From NCBI RefSeq assembly GCF_003254395.2, contig NC_037638.1, forward strand, positions 27,563,649 through 27,627,648: 64,000 bases of DNA. Reading direction: 5' to 3'. The translations under genes and the position numbers were made by a program. Shown here in pieces: positions 33,951 through 47,399 of the stretch (positions are counted from its first letter, which is position 1; each line of letters begins with the position of its first letter). A model generated the notes under the pieces. That model was not told where the DNA came from. It did no database searches and worked only from the letters and a program-made list of their open reading frames with translations. This DNA comes from Apis mellifera. Taxonomy: Eukaryota > Arthropoda > Insecta > Hymenoptera > Apidae.

Positions 33951-36900
33951 CTCTTCTTTCATCAAAATTTTTCCACCTTTTCCTTGCCCTTTCCTTCCTT
34001 CTTCCAATTTTGTTTTGATCCTTAATTACACTTAATATAAATAACTCGTAAATCGCGTGTGTAAAAGATCAAAAGTAATTGCACAAACTTTCACGCCTAT
34101 TATCGTTTACGATTATGACGAAATAAATTTACAAGACGAAGCGGCATATCAATCCGTTTTTAACGAGACTCGCTCGTAAGTATTCGTGCGCGCGATAATT
34201 GCGACAGCACGTTCGTCGCGTGAATCTCGATTAGCAGTTAGCTTAGGCAAACTGTTTTCAAGGAGAATCACATACCGATAGTTCGTCAACCCAGTGGCTT
34301 ACATACAACTAATTTTAAATCGAAGCATTGTCTTCGAGGTCATTCGCGTTCAACGCCAATGCTATGAAATGTGAATTCTCTCATCGTGAATTTTACTTCC
34401 ATAGAATCAATTTTTATCACCTTTTCCACACCTTTTATACATATATAGAAAACATTACGTCATAATTTACTATACGGACTAACGCAATTGTTTTTTCCGT
34501 AATTATTATGATACGTTCGAAGAGTAATAATCTTAAATAAAATTTTATATCTCGAGTTAGTTAGTTCCACTTTTTCTCCGTTCTTAACTCGTTTTATTGT
34601 ACGAAAAATCGTCGATGAAGGAACTAGCGGAGAAAATGGAGGAAACGATTATGGTTAAATTATAGAAAAGATCCCAATTTTCCTTTGTATCTCTTTATGG
34701 AATCATAAAAAAAAAAAAAAAAGAAAGAAAAGGAAAAATCTTATTTTCTTAATTTATCTTTTGACGACAGTATTCTTTTTCCCTCGTATATCGCCGGCAT
34801 TGGCTCGCGATAAAATTTATTACGTGAGATATTTACCGTTTATTCTCTCGATAGGTAGAAATCGGTTTCCTTTGTGTTTTCAATTGAATAGATTCGCTTC
34901 TTCGCGTAAAGGAAATATCTACCAACGATCGTCCCCGTTTTCATTCGGTTTCTCCTTCTTCGGCCAATCAAGATTCCAAGTGACGAAGTACTCTCCCAAA
35001 GTCACCCACACGATCGAAATTGAACGCTTAATCTTAACGACGTATCTGACGTTCTCGCTATCCTTCTTCTTCCTCGTTTCCGAGAAAACTCTACCATCTC
35101 ACAGGTAATGGATGTTTTTTTTTTTTTCAAATAATAATTTTTATCGAATATCTCTCCATGATCTTATCGTCAAATTTTTACTTTTTAATCGTGTCCTAAA
35201 AAAAAAAAAACGGCGAGAGATAGTAAATGACGCGAAAATACTGTACTTTTAAACTTTTTGAAAGAAATTTTTCGAAATGTACATGTATTTAACGCTTAAT
35301 ATTAATTGTGTCACGATAAAACGATCGTGCGTCAAATATCACGTAGATTTCATTGCTCTGTAATAAAATCTAAGAAAAAAATGTGTATGCTATATTGCGT
35401 TCATATGTACTATATGCTTCATATCACTATATCAGCTTTATTCTTGTTTTTTTCATCTTTTTTCCGAATAAATTTTAAAACATAATTTAAAATATTTGTT
35501 TTCTTTTTACTATTCTATATTATCCATGTTATCTATACTATTATACTATAAATTAATTGTGTAAAATTAATGAAAAAAATGTTAGCAAAATAATTTATGG
35601 ATTATTTGTTACTTGAAAACGCGTGATAATTAAATTTTGCCAATTCGATGAAATGGGAGAACGTAAAGAAAATAATGAATACAAATAGGCGATTAATTAC
35701 GTAAATACTCGGGTTAGAATAATTGTATATAATAAAAGCGATTGGTTTTCAAGCGATGGAATTGTTAGCGTTCTACTCTTCTTGAGTTAAGAAGATAAAC
35801 ATTGCGCGCAATCTAGAATGGTAATCGAAGATATCTCTTTCAAGAGCAATGCAACGGATCTCGTATCTCGTGGAATCAACTCACAGAGCTTCTTACGGTG
35901 GAACAATACTGGAATGGATGTGTGCAATTCTATTAAAACTATTCTTTCCTATATTTTAATTCGTTATTATATATCGAAAAAATCTTTAACAATCGTATTT
36001 CAACGTAAATAATAAATATATAGATTTATCAAGCAATGAGAATAACAAAAACTTCTTTATGCGTGCTTAAAATAACAGAGCCATTGATCTTCCGGTTATC
36101 AGTTTTAAAGAATCGTACAATCGATCGAAGCACAGTGTTGTATTTCAAAAATAATAAAATCGTAAAATATAAAAAATAACGTTACTTTTTTTTTTTTTTT
36201 TTAAGAAATTGCATATGCATATATCATCCTCCAGAATATTTGTTTTCTCTTGTTTTATTTCAAATTGAAACATGCTTCTAATAATCACAATTTTGACAAC
36301 GTTATTGCGTTTTACTTAAGGTAAATTACTTTTCCTCGAAAGAGTACAGTTTTCGATTATAATCAAACGATAACGTGACTTCCATTCGAACGATCGTATA
36401 CGTGAAAGCGTCGCTCGAGAAAGTTAACGACCTCTGTTCCGGTATGTCATCAACGCTGTATAAACTGTTTGATGTACGTTCACAGATGTTAATCCGTGAA
36501 TCTCCGTGTATTCGTGAAAATTATCAACAGCGCCTGATACTCGGTTAACAATCGAATCCCGTTTCGAGCCTAATTAATATTTGTTTCCTCGATACTGTAT
36601 TATAATTTAACGTAATTCGATTTAATTTTTTTTCCATCGTTTATTAATTTCGAAACAATTTTTTTTTTTATGTATTCGCAAAAGAGAAATGACGTCGTAT
36701 ATTGCCAACATTATCCTTTAATTCATTTTCAGTACCTTATTTATTTATACACGATCCATATTTCTTGATAGTTTGCGCTCGTGGAAAAAAATTGCGCAAA
36801 TATTTGATGCAAGTGAACAACAAAATATTCATTTTGTTTACCTCATAGTTCATACTTTATTATAGTAAATATTTGGAATGACTCGAAAATCATCTCGTGG

Positions 36901-39900
36901 ATGATCTTCTTTCGTTTCCGCAACGATAAGACAATAATACTTAATATTTATAATAATTGATTATACAAAAGCAAATAACAGTGTCGCGATATTTATAAAT
37001 AGACAAAAGATAATAGTCACAAATGCATGATCTTTCTCATAAATCTTGAGATTAACACACTTTGTATCAACTATATTTTATCCTTGAATTATAGTTACGA
37101 AATTTATACAGTTTCATAAATTATTCCGTCTAAATAACTCTGTAAATAGATGTAAATTCTTGCATATAGATGCATATAAACATCGGTACTTACACACCGG
37201 TATATGGAAATGTACGAGCACAACATTATAAGCAAGTTAATAGAGACTCACCAGAGAGACTTACAGATAAGCTTACAAATAAGCGTCGTATTTAGCTTCT
37301 ACGGTAAGCATCAAGTGTTATTAGTATTGTGCAATGCCAGGTCCCATCATCCAGTATCTGTAACCCGATATTTGCTTCTGTCCTATTCGCTATTGTACCA
37401 ACTCTTACCACTGTATCTCTATGCCTCCCACTCGATAAACAATCTTTCGATTTGGATACGCGTGCAACAGGAGCTCAATCCTGTACGTTCCGAGTTATTC
37501 CACGATATTGGAAAAAAAATAATTAAACGAACGAAAAATATCATTTTGCATTAAAAATTGATGCATAGAATTTCTTTTCCATGACATTTATAAGACTGTT
37601 GTACGAATAGTTATTTTTCAATTCGCATTTCTTTTTTGACGATCGAAGAATCGTCATCTTTCTTACATCGATGTAAAAATTTGTTTTCTCTCGATAAATA
37701 GACAAGGATAGGAATTTAGAATAGGAATGTGTAATAATAATTTCATATATTACAAATAACTTTTATCTTTTAGATTATTTTAAATATATCGCGTCAAGTT
37801 ACATCGATCATTGATCCGAAAAATCGTAAAATTGCGCATTAATAATGATAGCGAACGATTGTTGACCGTAGAAAGAGAAAGAGAGAGAGAGAATCGCTCA
37901 AAGTCATGCAAAAGTTAAATTCATAACAAAAAAATAAAGCGTCGGGCAAAATCAGTCCATAATGGTTCAACTTACAAGATTATACGTTTCGTTGAACCAG
38001 TTTTCTGTGCGAAACTTTAGTCATAACACGTACACATATACTTTCTCGCACGAATAGTCTGGCCGCACGATATACATACACGCGTAGAGAGGAGAATGTA
38101 TGGTCGTGCGTTATGAAAAAGTCATTTTTGCCCGATTCCATCTCGAGCTCTCTACGTCGTATCCCTTGTACGTGTACACATGCGTGAAGCACACCAGCTT
38201 ACGTACGTACTCGTGGATACGCGTCCGTAGTGGAATCGATGCATACAGTTTTCTGCATATTTCTGCGGCTAGATACAGATATCTTTGAATTCCACGAGCA
38301 ACGAGGCGAGAGTACCACGGATTCAACCATAAATTTCGATTTCCATCACGACAGTAGACCGTATTTCGATTCTGCTTGACGACCTATGTTCGTGATAACG
38401 TAATGTACACGTACGTAACGTACGTTCATAACTATTACCGCCTCCATACCGATAATTTACTCGTACTCGTAATCGAGAATTAACCATTTGTTCGCCGTTA
38501 TTAATTATCGAAAAAAATACTTTAACTCTCGATCTCGAAGAAAATATACCCAATACCTTCTTTATTCTATTCCGTATCGTAGCATCTGTCGTTTATTATA
38601 TTTATCGTCCATCAAGTTTAATAAAAGAGAACTCGACTGTATCTCGCGGAAACGAAAACGATTTAACGAAATGCTATTTCGAGTCGCGTCTTTCTCTTCT
38701 GTATCTATTTTTCCCGATTAAAGCAGCTATTGCTATTGAAGAGGTATTAAAAATACAATTCGAATAAACTTGGAGAGTTTGTCCAATTGTCTGTAATTGT
38801 TTCAACCGCAAATATTCGAGGGGAAAAGAATTTTATCGGTACTTTCGCTGGTTACAAAACGGTTTATTTTCTCTTTGTAACGTTCGATGATGCGTGCACA
38901 TCGCAAATTCGATCGATGAGAAAATTAATCGATATCGATACGGTTCGTCGTTTAATTTTTATTTACACGCGATGCAGATGATTTAATCGTCGATTCGTTG
39001 ACCGATACGCCGAATCTGTTCGGCAATTTGTTTGCCCGGAGAGCAAAATGGCTCAGCGACAACGATTTAATGGTACCGTCGAACGTCGGTTTATGCCGTC
39101 GAGCGTGCCTATGCCCAGTGAGTAGGATATTATCACGAGGCAGGAATAGTTTGCTTCTCCAAAGTATGATGAGCGAAACCCTTGGTTCACGGTTTTATCA
39201 TGCGACCAATATTAAAATTCCGCATAAAATATGCCAGAGATTTTTTCCCAAAGACATTTTCTCTTATAGACGAGTATATATACGTATATATTTATATTTT
39301 TTTTTTTTTTGATACGAAAAAAATGTGTAACGCATTTTTACTTAAATTATTAAACTTTAACGATAGCCCGTTTGATATAAAATATATCTTATTTGTAAAA
39401 CATTATAAATTGTTATTACACGAAACTGTATGCAATGTTTATTATGATGCTCGAAGAAATATCAATAGCATTTTCAAGAGTGTTGTATTATATCGATAAT
39501 CGAGATCATAAATGTGTCGTTAGAGTTTAAACTCGATATGCGGTTTCGATCATTGAATAATTATCAATTACCGCGATTCTAAGAATGGCGGATGTTAAAG
39601 TTTCGGAGTGGCGATAAAGCTCCACGATAACTCGATTGCATACAGAAAACGATAAAAATTTTCGAGAAGAATGTGACCATGATCTTTCGGTAAAAGGATC
39701 GTGAAGAAGCTTGGCTTTAGATTAATTTTAACATTTTGACTCGATAATTTGGATTAATAATTAGTTTTTAAAAACTTGCGCTAAAGCGTAAAGAAAATTA
39801 AATGTTTTTAAAACGATTCATATATCGTCGTACGTTACAAATGAATACGGAGAAAGTAAAGAAAAATAAAGATGCTCGTGATCGCGCGTGATACGTGATA

Positions 39901-42150
39901 AATATGTAATATGCAAAGCGAATGGCACTAAATTTCACCGATCACATCGTTAACCATTCCTTCCTCATGTATTCACCGTTCGATATCTACATCGATATTT
40001 ACATCGATTACGTCTTCTTTATCCACCTTATAGGTTACAATTTGAATCGAAACGTAGGGGAGAAACGTTAGTTACGATTCCGTTTATTCGAGAGAGCATT
40101 TCATCTTCGAATTTGGCGAAATAACATTTTCGCTTTTACGTCTCGGTTAATAATACGATCCGAGATACGAGAGAGAGAGATTGTCGTTCCCTTTCATACA
40201 AGTTTCGAGTACATCGCATTTCGGATACCCCGTTAATTAATATTTTTCGCTATATTATTCCGCGGCGGGAAACGTTCAACTTTTCCCCGTGAAAAGGGGT
40301 TGGGGGCGTAAGGAAACAAAGGAACGAGGAGCTTTATATCAAGGAAGAATCTTTTGTTCGGGATGAAAACGTCCTACACCTACAACTGTGACGTTCGCCA
40401 ACATCGAGATTACACGTTGAAGCTAGAAAGTAGCGAACTTTGTAACGTTTTGATTGAAATATTCCTTCGACCGAGTTCACAATTATTCCCGGATGTCTGT
40501 CGAGCTGCCGTTCAACCGATGCGTACAAATTTAAATTCCTGCCGGCATCCCGAGTCGGCTCGCTCGACCGTATTATCGGAGGCGGACGTGGAGTAAAGCG
40601 ATTCGATACATCTCCAACAACTTTTACGGTAAACTTAAAAGTACGGTGTATATTCAACCACCAGATGTAATCAACCAACGTACACGTATCCATTATGAAA
40701 CAACTCGCAACGAGGGAGTTGATACTTTTCAAAATTCTCTTCTTTTAACCAAGAGACGAAAAAAAATTTGTCTATAAATTTGTAAACTTAATTTATTACC
40801 CCTGTTTGTTTCGCCTTTTTAACAAACTGTTCGTGTTCGATGTTCCCATCGTAAACGTACGAAATAAACGACGGTTCCTTTCCTCGCAGCGCGATATTTT
40901 TCTCCTCTACCCACGCAAATTCTTCTTCCTTCTGGAAGATCGATGAAACGGCAATCTGTCTTTAAAATCTTTCCGTTTCGATTGATTCGTTCCTCTAGAA
41001 TTCCTTTCGGAATAAAATCCCATAAAATAGTATCTCTCCGATGGAATGTCAGAATGTAAAATCGATCGGGAACCTCCGTCCAAGAGGAGATCGATAGAAA
41101 ATGCCGATGGCTATAAAAATCGTCCATTCGTAAAACTATTCTCTCTTTTTCATGTTTTCTTATTAATCATTATTACTAGTGGATTGTAATCATTTGTACT
41201 AGTAATTCGCTTACAAATCAATTTTTCTCGGGATGAAAACACATATGGATTTTTCCTTGGCGATTATATATATATAATATTTCGAGGAGATATCAAAACG
41301 ATGGGCACGTGTGCAAATATAGATATAATTATATCGAATTATCGAATAAAATTGGGAATATAAAAAATATAAGCGAATCGGATCTATGAAAAAGTACGTT
41401 GTCACGATCTTCCGACTGCTCATCGCTCACTTTACTCGACATGCGTGCAATGCTCTTTCATTTGTACAAAGGTGGAGTAATTCCACGACCTCTACCCCCG
41501 CCGCTTTGTACCGTGAGTAGAAGGGAACGTAGCAGCGAAGGCATTTACCGCCCTTTGACGGCTCATCCTTTAACGTCGTTTCTGCGTTTACGTTTCTACG
41601 AACGGACAAACGAGCATCGCCGAGCAATTTGCCTTTTCGCCGTTCCTATATATTCATCTCGTCAACTTTGTACACAACCGGTGCACCTTTTCTTTCCTCG
41701 ACAACCGATCATGTTAATTCGATTAAACGGAACGATATATAATAACTTAATAATCTATGCACGAAATATTTCATTTTTCATACTTTATCCCTTTGTTTAT
41801 TTCCCTTCTTTCAATCGTTATCGCCATATTCACCCGCTCACGAGATATTATTATAATAATTATAATATATAACGTTACAGTTGCGTAACATTACGTTATA
41901 ATTAAGTTTAGTCGTTGCGCTTAGTAGTTAGTTGGAAAAATTTTATCTTGATAATTCCGACATAAAACAAGTAAAAATACTTCTGGTATTTAATAGAGGA
42001 ATTATTACTCTCGATTCCGTTGTTAGTATTTCAAGCCGAAGCAATTACGTTCCAAAGGAAATTTCTCGCATAGTTTCTTCTCTATTCATATGCCGAATGA
42101 ATCGAATCTCTCGTTATTAAAATTAAATATTTCAAATGCTTGGTCCGAAC

Positions 42151-42207
42151 TTTTTTTCTTTTTCTCTTCCTTCCTTCCTTTCTTTCTTTCTTTCTTCTCT
42201 TTTTTTC
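42151..42207. repeat. Polypyrimidine TTCC/TTTC tract
   Basis: A run of almost pure T and C with TTCC then TTTC units. Such tracts can form unusual DNA structures. Confidence 0.8.
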
Positions 42208-44616
42208 GTAAATATTTAATCATCGATATATTACGAACGTAATTAATTTAAATATTTTATCTATTTGTCCCAGCGAAAAAATCTATTTATTTTGCGAATT
42301 ATAAAGTACGGAATAATTTCGCAAGCAATTTTCCTTACCTTTAAAAAATTGAATTAAAATTGAAATTTTTTTTCTCTTCCTCTTCCGATATTTATATTTA
42401 TATAGCTATATAAATATTGGAAAGCGTTAGAAATTGATTAACCGCATTCCTCGCGAAACTTATTAACTTATTCACAACGTGTACGTGTATTTTCACTCCG
42501 TTTACGTATTCAAGGTCGGCCGTGAACGATCCTATCGGGAACGTTGAGAGTCACTGGTTATGCTATTACGCGCACTTCAGGTTAACGAACGACTAGTTAA
42601 GCCGTTCGTTAGCTCTTCATCGAGCAATCGATCCGACCGATTATTCGTCCCCAGCATTCCGAATCACGGATCGTCGCAATCTAAAAATCTCGCTATTCAC
42701 TTTTACATCCACGCTCGCAAATTTAAATTATATTACCACCGTAAATTTTCGTTACGGTGATTAAATTCTATACAATCGAGTTGTTACAGCGATTATTCTC
42801 ATCGTCGAGCCAGCCAATAATCGATACCGATTTAAAATTAGGATCAACGGGTTTAGATCATATTACATTTGATGTTATATCACGTTTAAACCGTGATAAT
42901 CTATAAATGGATTTTACCCCATTATCTATTTATACATACTTCGTAATTAGTTATGCAACCGACGCGCAGCCGGAATTCTTTGTGTATACGAAACGAGAGA
43001 AGCGAACACTTGCGGGCTTTCGATGTACGAAATACTGTCGCTTTTACGTTCCCTTCCCCCTTCCCAGGGCGACGTTTTATGGTATCGTTGACGCGATACC
43101 GAACGATTTCGCCGAAAGAGCGAAGCCTCGATCAAACTTTAGATAATTATCGCACAATTGTAACGAAGCATCGCGCGACGATGTAGGAAACGTTCATTGT
43201 TTCATAAATTAAAATGGCACGGGAGAATAATTGTTCCGCGTGAGAACAATTGCCGTTAAAAGGCAGTAAAATAATAAAATTACAAAGGAATTAACCATTG
43301 TTCTTTTTTTTTCTTATATTATACCCCTTTTCTTCCGACTCTCGTACGATCTCTACAACTACGATCGTTAAATGAAATTTCCTATTATTCAACTAAGCTA
43401 AATAATAAAAACTATATAGTAGATACTTGAATAAATTACTTGGATGAATCGTTATCGTTTCTAGTATTACATTTCTCTCTCTCTCGAATATACGTAACAG
43501 AAAAGGAAAGAAAATCTCGATCGAATAAATTTAATCGCACGATTGATTTCGAAGAATTAATTCTCGTAATTCTTAATTACAAGACTCGTTGCCGGTCATA
43601 CTTTGCCGACTCGTATATTCATTTTATTCATTTTATTCGAGTTCGAGTCATGCATTTGTGACATAAATCAAAACTTGGCTTCCAAGTTGTAGAGTTCTGC
43701 TTCTAGTTATGGGTAACTCTCTATTCTATATTCATTTCGTCTGTGCTACTACTACCTCTCGTTTACTGCCACCGCCATAAATGTGACGTATTTTGCATAT
43801 ATAGCCTTGAATAAATATAAAGACGCAACAGCCGCTTATTTCCACTTTTGCTGTCCTTTTATAAAAATTATAAGGATACGTAGGAACGCGGGTGATTAAA
43901 ATTTCCTTATCTTTCATCTTTCTCTGTTCGATGCACGTGCACGCGTTTAAACATCGACAAATTTTTAAAATATTTATCGCATAATTCGTTTCGAATAGAA
44001 TACGATTGTCGAAGGAAATAATTTTAAAAATTCATCTCGTTATTTGGTCGCGTCGTTACCACGCGGAAGAAGAGTTAATCGCAAAATAATTACGGCACAG
44101 TACAGAATGACAATAACGGCAGCAACAACGTGGAATGGAATCATTTCGATCGTGTTATCAAGTTTAATAAAAAAATATTTCGGATAATTAAATATATGTC
44201 TCTTCGTAATAAGTTAAATAAACGTATATTCGTTATTATTTTATATTTCTTATTGCGAGATATTTGAATTACAAATTTATTTACACGTATATAAATTATG
44301 TGTATAAACTCGATGCGAATTTATTTTTACTCGGAATTTGATCAAGGAAATCAAATGTTATTTTATTTCTTGTAATTGAAACGTTATTGGATTAAGTTCT
44401 AAATGCTATCAGATTGTATCAAATTTTATAAAAAATACCGTAAATTATTTTTCACTTGCTTTATTTTAATTTATTCAATGAAATACTTTACAAGATTTAT
44501 TTTATATAAACAGGATATAAATACGTAAAAAAAAAGAGAAAATAATTAATGTGCAACGATTAAATAATATCGAATTGAAAAAATGGAAAAATTCTCGTCG
44601 TTAGATGCAGATTAAA

Positions 44617-44634
44617 ATATATATATATATATAT
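44617..44634. repeat. (TA)n microsatellite
   Basis: About nine AT units just upstream of the octamer-containing block at 44670-44830. Confidence 0.8.
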
Positions 44635-44792
44635 AGATCACAGTTACCGAGTCGAATTTTCGCGTACATTAGTTAGACTTCTGTCGAAGATGGAACGAAG
44701 CAAAGATAATTAGGATGAATATACTATGGAATGGCGAATAGACACGGGTAATGAACCGAGAGTCCAAAAGCACTATCTAGCGGCACCGTGAT

Positions 44793-44806
44793 ATTTGCAT
44801 TTGCAT
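44793..44806 (+). promoter_or_regulatory. Overlapping pair of octamer sites
   Basis: ATTTGCAT, the POU-domain octamer, occurs at 44793-44800 and again at 44799-44806, sharing two bases. A CTCF-like word lies just upstream at 44772-44783. The surrounding block is compositionally balanced. Function is inferred from motif knowledge only. Confidence 0.3.
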
Positions 44807-45135
44807 CTATCTACATCTACGTTTCTGTTATCCGCGATTACGTTACGTAATTACGCGAAATTTTCTGAAACTCCATCTCCAAAACTATAACTCACGAAAA
44901 AGAGTAAGATTAATTTAATCCACAATGTTATGTCGTACAATCGTAAATTAGATCGCGCGAATCGATATAAATGGTTTATCATTTAACTTTATTTTTACGC
45001 GATGCGAATAACGGATACCGAAAGTAGGTCAGGGGCAGATAAGTGAAAGACTATGGAAACTACGTAAATTGAAATTTACTTTTTCAAACAAGAATTTTAA
45101 AAGTTTCTTCGTGAAACGTTTAACGCAAGATAAAA

Positions 45136-45156
45136 AATAAATAAATAAATAAATAA
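45136..45156. repeat. (AAAT)n microsatellite
   Basis: About five AAAT units. Confidence 0.8.
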
Positions 45157-45375
45157 CAAGTTTCCCATATATTTAATTATAACTTTGTTCTTTTTTTCTT
45201 TTTTATATTTAAATATTTTCGATCGATCTTAAAAACTTGGAGAATTACGTTTACATAAATTAAAGAGCGATTAAAGAGGAAAGCAAAGAGATAAAAATTT
45301 GAACGTTATTTTACGCTGAGACATCATTTTATACGATGCAGATCTTTGTTAGAATACGTATACAATTTATGATCG

Positions 45376-45416
45376 GAAAGAAAAGAAAAGAAAAGAAGAA
45401 AAGAAGAAAGAAAAGG
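45376..45416. repeat. (GAAA)n-like purine tract
   Basis: A 41-base run of only A and G, made of GAAA and GAA units. Confidence 0.8.
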
Positions 45417-47399
45417 ACGAACGATTCTCTTGGAATCCCCGTTACTACTAGAGATTCATCGATAAAACTTCATACTAGACGGTATCCTTTTACTTTTTCC
45501 AGGATCTTTGCATTCGAAAGGGAAGAATCTTTTGTATTTATGTATATTTCGTTATTATAGAAAAGATTAAAAAAAAAAATTTATAATACGATTATACTCG
45601 ATTATCGTCGTTCTTTTCCTGATAATAGTTTGCGAAGCATCGATACATCCTATAATCTTTTTATTTTACCTTACATTTGTATATCAATTGTATACCTTCC
45701 AATCGATTTTACGTTTGTAAATGAGATTAATCAAATTCCTCTTACGCGACGACGATCAATTCAGAATTCATCATCGTTACATCCTCGTAATCAAACGATC
45801 GTTCTGGATTAAGAAGAATTAAATCTGACAATGGTAATAATACGTTTGATTAATCTTGAGATCGATTCCACTGTTCTTTGTTCCTTCGTAAATTTCTAAA
45901 ATGGAATAAAATGAAAGAGTTTTCCGAATTGGAAAATCAATTAACGAAATGTAAGGGCTCAAGTTGAAGTTGATATCTCATTTCAAAGGATCGCAATTAG
46001 ATTCTTCTCACTATCGTCGAAAATCTTTCCAAAAAATGCTCATCAATCGACGACGTAATAATTCGATGATCTATTTGTCAAAGTGACAAAATATCGTTAC
46101 ATAAATAAAAGCGAATTCGATAATCGCGCAATGATTTTCCACCGATAAATTTTCACTATCCAGAATACATCTCGCAACTCAAATTTGGAGATTTTTGCAT
46201 AATTAATTGGAGGAGAGAATTTCTAAATCCATATACGCGATACGAGAAACCGAAAATGTCGAGATTCTCCGCTATTTCGAGAAGCTGAGTAAAATTTTAA
46301 AACAATACAAAATCGTCTGTAAAATTACAAAAATAATCCCTCCAGATCTTTATAATTAGGTTGCTCGATGCAATAATATAAATAATATAACGCGATACAG
46401 CTTTTCTCTTCGCAAATATTATCTAAACTGTTAATCGTTTAAAGTGTAAAAAGATAGGAGGAAAAGTTATTTAATGATACTATATTTTTATTTTTCAAAA
46501 ATATCACAATCCTTATCAAACTAATAACATTTATTTGAGATTTATTTCTTTTTATTTCGCGTAGTTAAAAAATTATAAGAAAAAATACTTTTCCAATTAA
46601 AAATTTGAGACAGATAATAAAAAGTTGAAAGTACATGGATATTTAATTTTTATAAATTTCAATAAATCGCGAAAATCTAAAGGGAAAATTTGCAAGATGA
46701 ATTATTTATACGTATATATGATATAAATGCGGATGTGGATCGAACTTAGTTGTGTGTGACGTTATAATTTGATAAATTGGATAAGATAACACGTAGAACA
46801 TCAAATATCAAAGAAACGATCGGTGTATACAGTTGAAACGTTCGCTAACCTATTTCGTGTTGGAAACGTTTTCGAAAAACGTAAGTATTATATCGTATTA
46901 ACGCGCGTGTAACTTAATTTTTCATCTATCTATAAATTTTCTTAAATTTTATTCGCTTCGATTCTCACGTAACCATTCTTATCTTCCGTTCATTAATCAC
47001 GCGTAAATCCAATCCATTCGTTTCTCTATTCCATTACGCTGATCCATCGATTCGTTTTTTTTTCTCTCGCATCTTTGTCATCGTTGACCTACATTTTTTA
47101 TAATTCATTGATTCGCGAAATCCGTCCGATGAATCGATACTTTACAACCTAATTCTATAAACTTTCGTTTACGCGGAATATCGTTTTTTTTTCTTTTTCT
47201 TTTTCTTTTACTCGGATAAAGAAATATACCCATTAGATTTTCTCAATACGATATTCGATTACGTTAGAGATACATTCTTCTTCGAGACATGGTCTTTGCG
47301 AACGAAGTTAAGAATTAACCGTTCCGATGATTTCGATATTTGTTCGAATCCTGCTTTTTTCCCCTTCGTTTTTCCTACTTACACGAAACTCCAGATTAC

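Larger units (their letters stand above)
33951..47399. other. Gene-free region with simple repeats
   Basis: No gene can be supported on either strand. The sequence alternates AT-rich stretches with mixed blocks (for example 34180-34360, 38000-38480, 40260-40620, 44670-44830). Simple sequence includes poly-A at 34708-34722, poly-T near 36186-36202, AG at 37876-37891, a pyrimidine run at 42151-42207, TA at 44617-44634, AAAT at 45136-45156 and GAAA at 45376-45416. Confidence 0.4.

Noticed and set aside
41399..41872. 157-codon plus-strand ORF
   Set aside because: Random-looking composition, no ATG-context support and overlapped by minus-strand ORFs.
47341..47355. GTTCGAATCC, a tRNA T-arm-like word
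   Set aside because: No matching acceptor stem, anticodon arm or D-arm can be folded around it.
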